Assembly (NCBI GenBank): GCA_946626395.1
Contig: CAMOUF010000226.1
Location: 1 to 7,177, forward strand
Direction: 5' to 3'
Source of the DNA: an uncultured Clostridia bacterium
GTDB taxonomy: Bacteria; Bacillota; Clostridia; Christensenellales; Aristaeellaceae
DNA: 7,177 bases
The position numbers and the translations under genes are program-made. Below are positions 5,891 to 7,177 of this stretch, piece by piece (within the stretch, counting starts at the first letter, position 1; every line of letters begins with the position of its first letter). The notes beneath the pieces were generated by a model. The model made no database searches. It worked only from the letters and a program-made list of their open reading frames with translations, and was not told the DNA's origin.

Positions 5891-6703
5891 ATGGACAAAA
5901 TCAAGCGCAACGAGCGGCTGGCCGCCATGACCCAGATCCTGACCGCTTCCCCCAACCGGATTTTTACCCTGTCCCACTTCTGCGAGCTGTTTTCCACCGC
6001 CAAATCCACCGTCAGCGAGGACGTGGCGATTTTGCAGGAAACCATGAAGCAGTTTCAGCTGGGCAAGCTGGAAACGGTCACCGGCGCTGCGGGAGGCGTG
6101 CGCTACCGTCCCATTGGCCTGGGGGCCACGGGGCGGGATTTTGTGGAGGGCATTTGCCAGCGCCTGCGGGAGCCGGGACGGCACCTGCCCGGCGGCTATC
6201 TGTACTTTTCGGACATCCTTTCCGAGCCCCAATTGGTGCAGGGCATGGGCACCCTGATTGCCAGCCAGTATTACGACGCCCATGTGGACTTCGTGCTCAC
6301 CATGGAAACCAAGGGCATTCCCGTGGCCCTGATGGCGGCCAACGCCCTGCGGGTGCCCCTGACCATCGCCCGCCACGCCACCAAGGTATACGAGGGCAGC
6401 GCGGTGAACATTTCCTATGTGTCCGGCTCCGGCAATATCGAAACCATGGCCCTGTCCCGCCGGGCTGTGCGGGAAGGCCAGCGGTGCCTGATCGTGGATG
6501 ATTTCATGCGGGGCGGCGGCACCGCCCGGGGCATGATCGAGCTGATGAAGGAATTCTCCATCACGGTGGTGGGCATCTGCTTTGTGCTGGCCATGGAGAA
6601 CCCCAAGCACCGCTCTATCCAGGGGGAGAGGTCCCTGATGGTGCTCCGGGATATCAAGGAGGGCCAGCCCTTGGACATCCGCCCCGCGGACTGGATCGAA
6701 TGA
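5891..6703 (+). CDS. purR: PurR purine operon repressor (Bacillus type)
   Basis: DNA-binding repressor of purine synthesis and salvage genes; in the Bacillus family it is a dimer released from DNA by PRPP. The protein is 270 residues (B. subtilis PurR is about 285). Seen: an N-terminal winged helix (about 1-74) with recognition-helix region FSTAKSTVSEDVAIL (35-49) and the family signature GAAGGVRYRP (66-75), then a type I phosphoribosyltransferase fold with the PRPP loop LIVDDFMRGGGTARG (200-214). PurR proteins bind PRPP through this loop but are not known as enzymes. The open frame extends upstream to 5630, but that part crosses the promoter and PurBoxes. I chose ATG 5891, preceded by GAGAGG (5872-5877) at a rather long spacing of 13 nt. 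The HIT gene follows after 48 bp without a terminator. The PurBox pair upstream indicates autoregulation. Confidence 0.96.
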   Translation: MDKIKRNERLAAMTQILTASPNRIFTLSHFCELFSTAKSTVSEDVAILQETMKQFQLGKLETVTGAAGGVRYRPIGLGATGRDFVEGICQRLREPGRHLPGGYLYFSDILSEPQLVQGMGTLIASQYYDAHVDFVLTMETKGIPVALMAANALRVPLTIARHATKVYEGSAVNISYVSGSGNIETMALSRRAVREGQRCLIVDDFMRGGGTARGMIELMKEFSITVVGICFVLAMENPKHRSIQGERSLMVLRDIKEGQPLDIRPADWIE

Positions 6704-6751
6704 GCCGATCAAAACAACAATCTCTGATCCATCATGAAAGGAGCATGCATC

Positions 6752-7093
6752 ATGGAAAACTGTCTGTTCTGCAAAATCATCGCGGGGGATATCCCCTCCG
6801 CCAAGGTCTATGAGGATGAATTCTGCTATGCCTTCCGGGACATCAATCCCCAGGCGCCCACCCACATTCTGGTGGTGCCCAAGCAGCACGTGGCCAGCAT
6901 CGCCGAAATCAGCGCCCTGCCCGCCGACACCCTGTGCGCTCTGATGGGGGCCATCGGCAAGATCGCCGCCCAGGAGGGCCTTAGCAACGGATTCCGGGTG
7001 GTCAGCAACTGCGGCCCCGACGCCTGCCAGAGCGTGCCCCATCTGCATTTCCACATTTTGGGTGGACGGCAAATGGCCGATCAAATGGCGTGA
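6752..7093 (+). CDS. HIT-family (HINT-type) nucleotide hydrolase/transferase
   Basis: A 113-residue cytoplasmic protein of the histidine triad superfamily. HINT members hydrolyse nucleoside phosphoramidates and acyl-adenylates; the cellular substrate of bacterial forms is poorly defined. Seen: an N-terminal Cys4-x2-Cys7 (CLFCKI, usual in this subgroup and often part of a zinc site), the core IIAGDIPSAKVYED and INPQAPTHILVVPKQHV, and the triad HLHFHILGG with His97, His99 and His101. The residues before the triad read ACQSV where the family usually has AGQSV, so position 92 is Cys instead of Gly. The start ATG 6752 follows AAAGGAG (6737-6743) by 8 nt; the ATG at 6734 lies upstream of this site and is rejected. 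It is probably co-transcribed with purR (48 bp gap). I see no terminator before the end of the window. Confidence 0.95.
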   Translation: MENCLFCKIIAGDIPSAKVYEDEFCYAFRDINPQAPTHILVVPKQHVASIAEISALPADTLCALMGAIGKIAAQEGLSNGFRVVSNCGPDACQSVPHLHFHILGGRQMADQMA

Positions 7094-7177
7094 TTGGGAA
7101 GAAAAATTCCTATTTGGCAGTGAAAGTGTAAAAACATTTGAAAGCCGTCAAAAACCAGTTGACGCGCCCGCCCGAAA
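7094..7177 (+). other. Intergenic end of window, no gene seen
   Basis: AT-rich spacer after the HIT gene. It contains a small CGTCAA/TTGACG hairpin (7146-7151 with 7159-7164) without a T-tract. TTGACG could instead be the -35 of a promoter whose -10 would lie beyond the window edge. Confidence 0.3.

Noticed and set aside
5729..7084. Long minus-strand open frame (451 codons) opposite purR and the HIT gene
   Set aside because: Composition-driven shadow; both + strand genes are clear family members.
7146..7164. Terminator after the HIT gene
   Set aside because: Only a 6-bp stem with no T-tract after it.

Overview
The window looks like chromosome of a GC-rich member of Clostridia (Firmicutes), probably a carbohydrate-using anaerobe of the gut type. 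The evidence is a Bacillus-type PurR (winged helix fused to a phosphoribosyltransferase fold), strong AGGAGG-like ribosome binding sites, SigA-like promoters with 17-18 bp spacers, and a glycoside hydrolase family 2 enzyme paired with a GPH-type sugar symporter. The genus cannot be fixed from the sequence alone.

Layout: (1) 3-2740, + strand: the 3' part of a GH2 beta-glycosidase gene followed 35 bp later by a GPH/MelB-like sugar:cation symporter gene, closed by a strong intrinsic terminator (2773-2815). The pair is a sugar import and hydrolysis unit. The symporter gene is clearly more AT-rich than everything around it. (2) 2827-5063, + strand: a new SigA promoter, glyA (serine hydroxymethyltransferase) and, 28 bp downstream, a DUF4097-type lipoprotein with nine regularly spaced Ser-Gly turns. 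(3) 5064-5166: a near-perfect 103-bp palindrome whose arms are built of TGAGGAG-like heptamers, starting on the base after the lipoprotein stop. (4) 5195-5686: what reads as a minus-strand transcription unit, with a SigA promoter, a roughly 100-nt leader holding tandem hairpins, a strong Shine-Dalgarno with ATG, short basic reading frames that do not join into one frame, and a terminator oriented for the minus strand. I do not recognise its product. (5) 5781-7093, + strand: the purR control region with a facing pair of PurBox-like sites, then purR and a HIT-family protein gene.

The best understood parts are ordinary metabolism: sugar uptake, one-carbon/glycine metabolism and purine control. 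glyA and purR are metabolically linked, since SHMT supplies one-carbon units for purine synthesis and glyA belongs to the PurR regulon in Bacillus subtilis, but I see no PurBox at this glyA. The part most worth a second look is 5064-5740, which contains the heptameric palindrome, the unidentified minus-strand unit, and a perfect 10-bp inverted repeat bracketing that unit's promoter.
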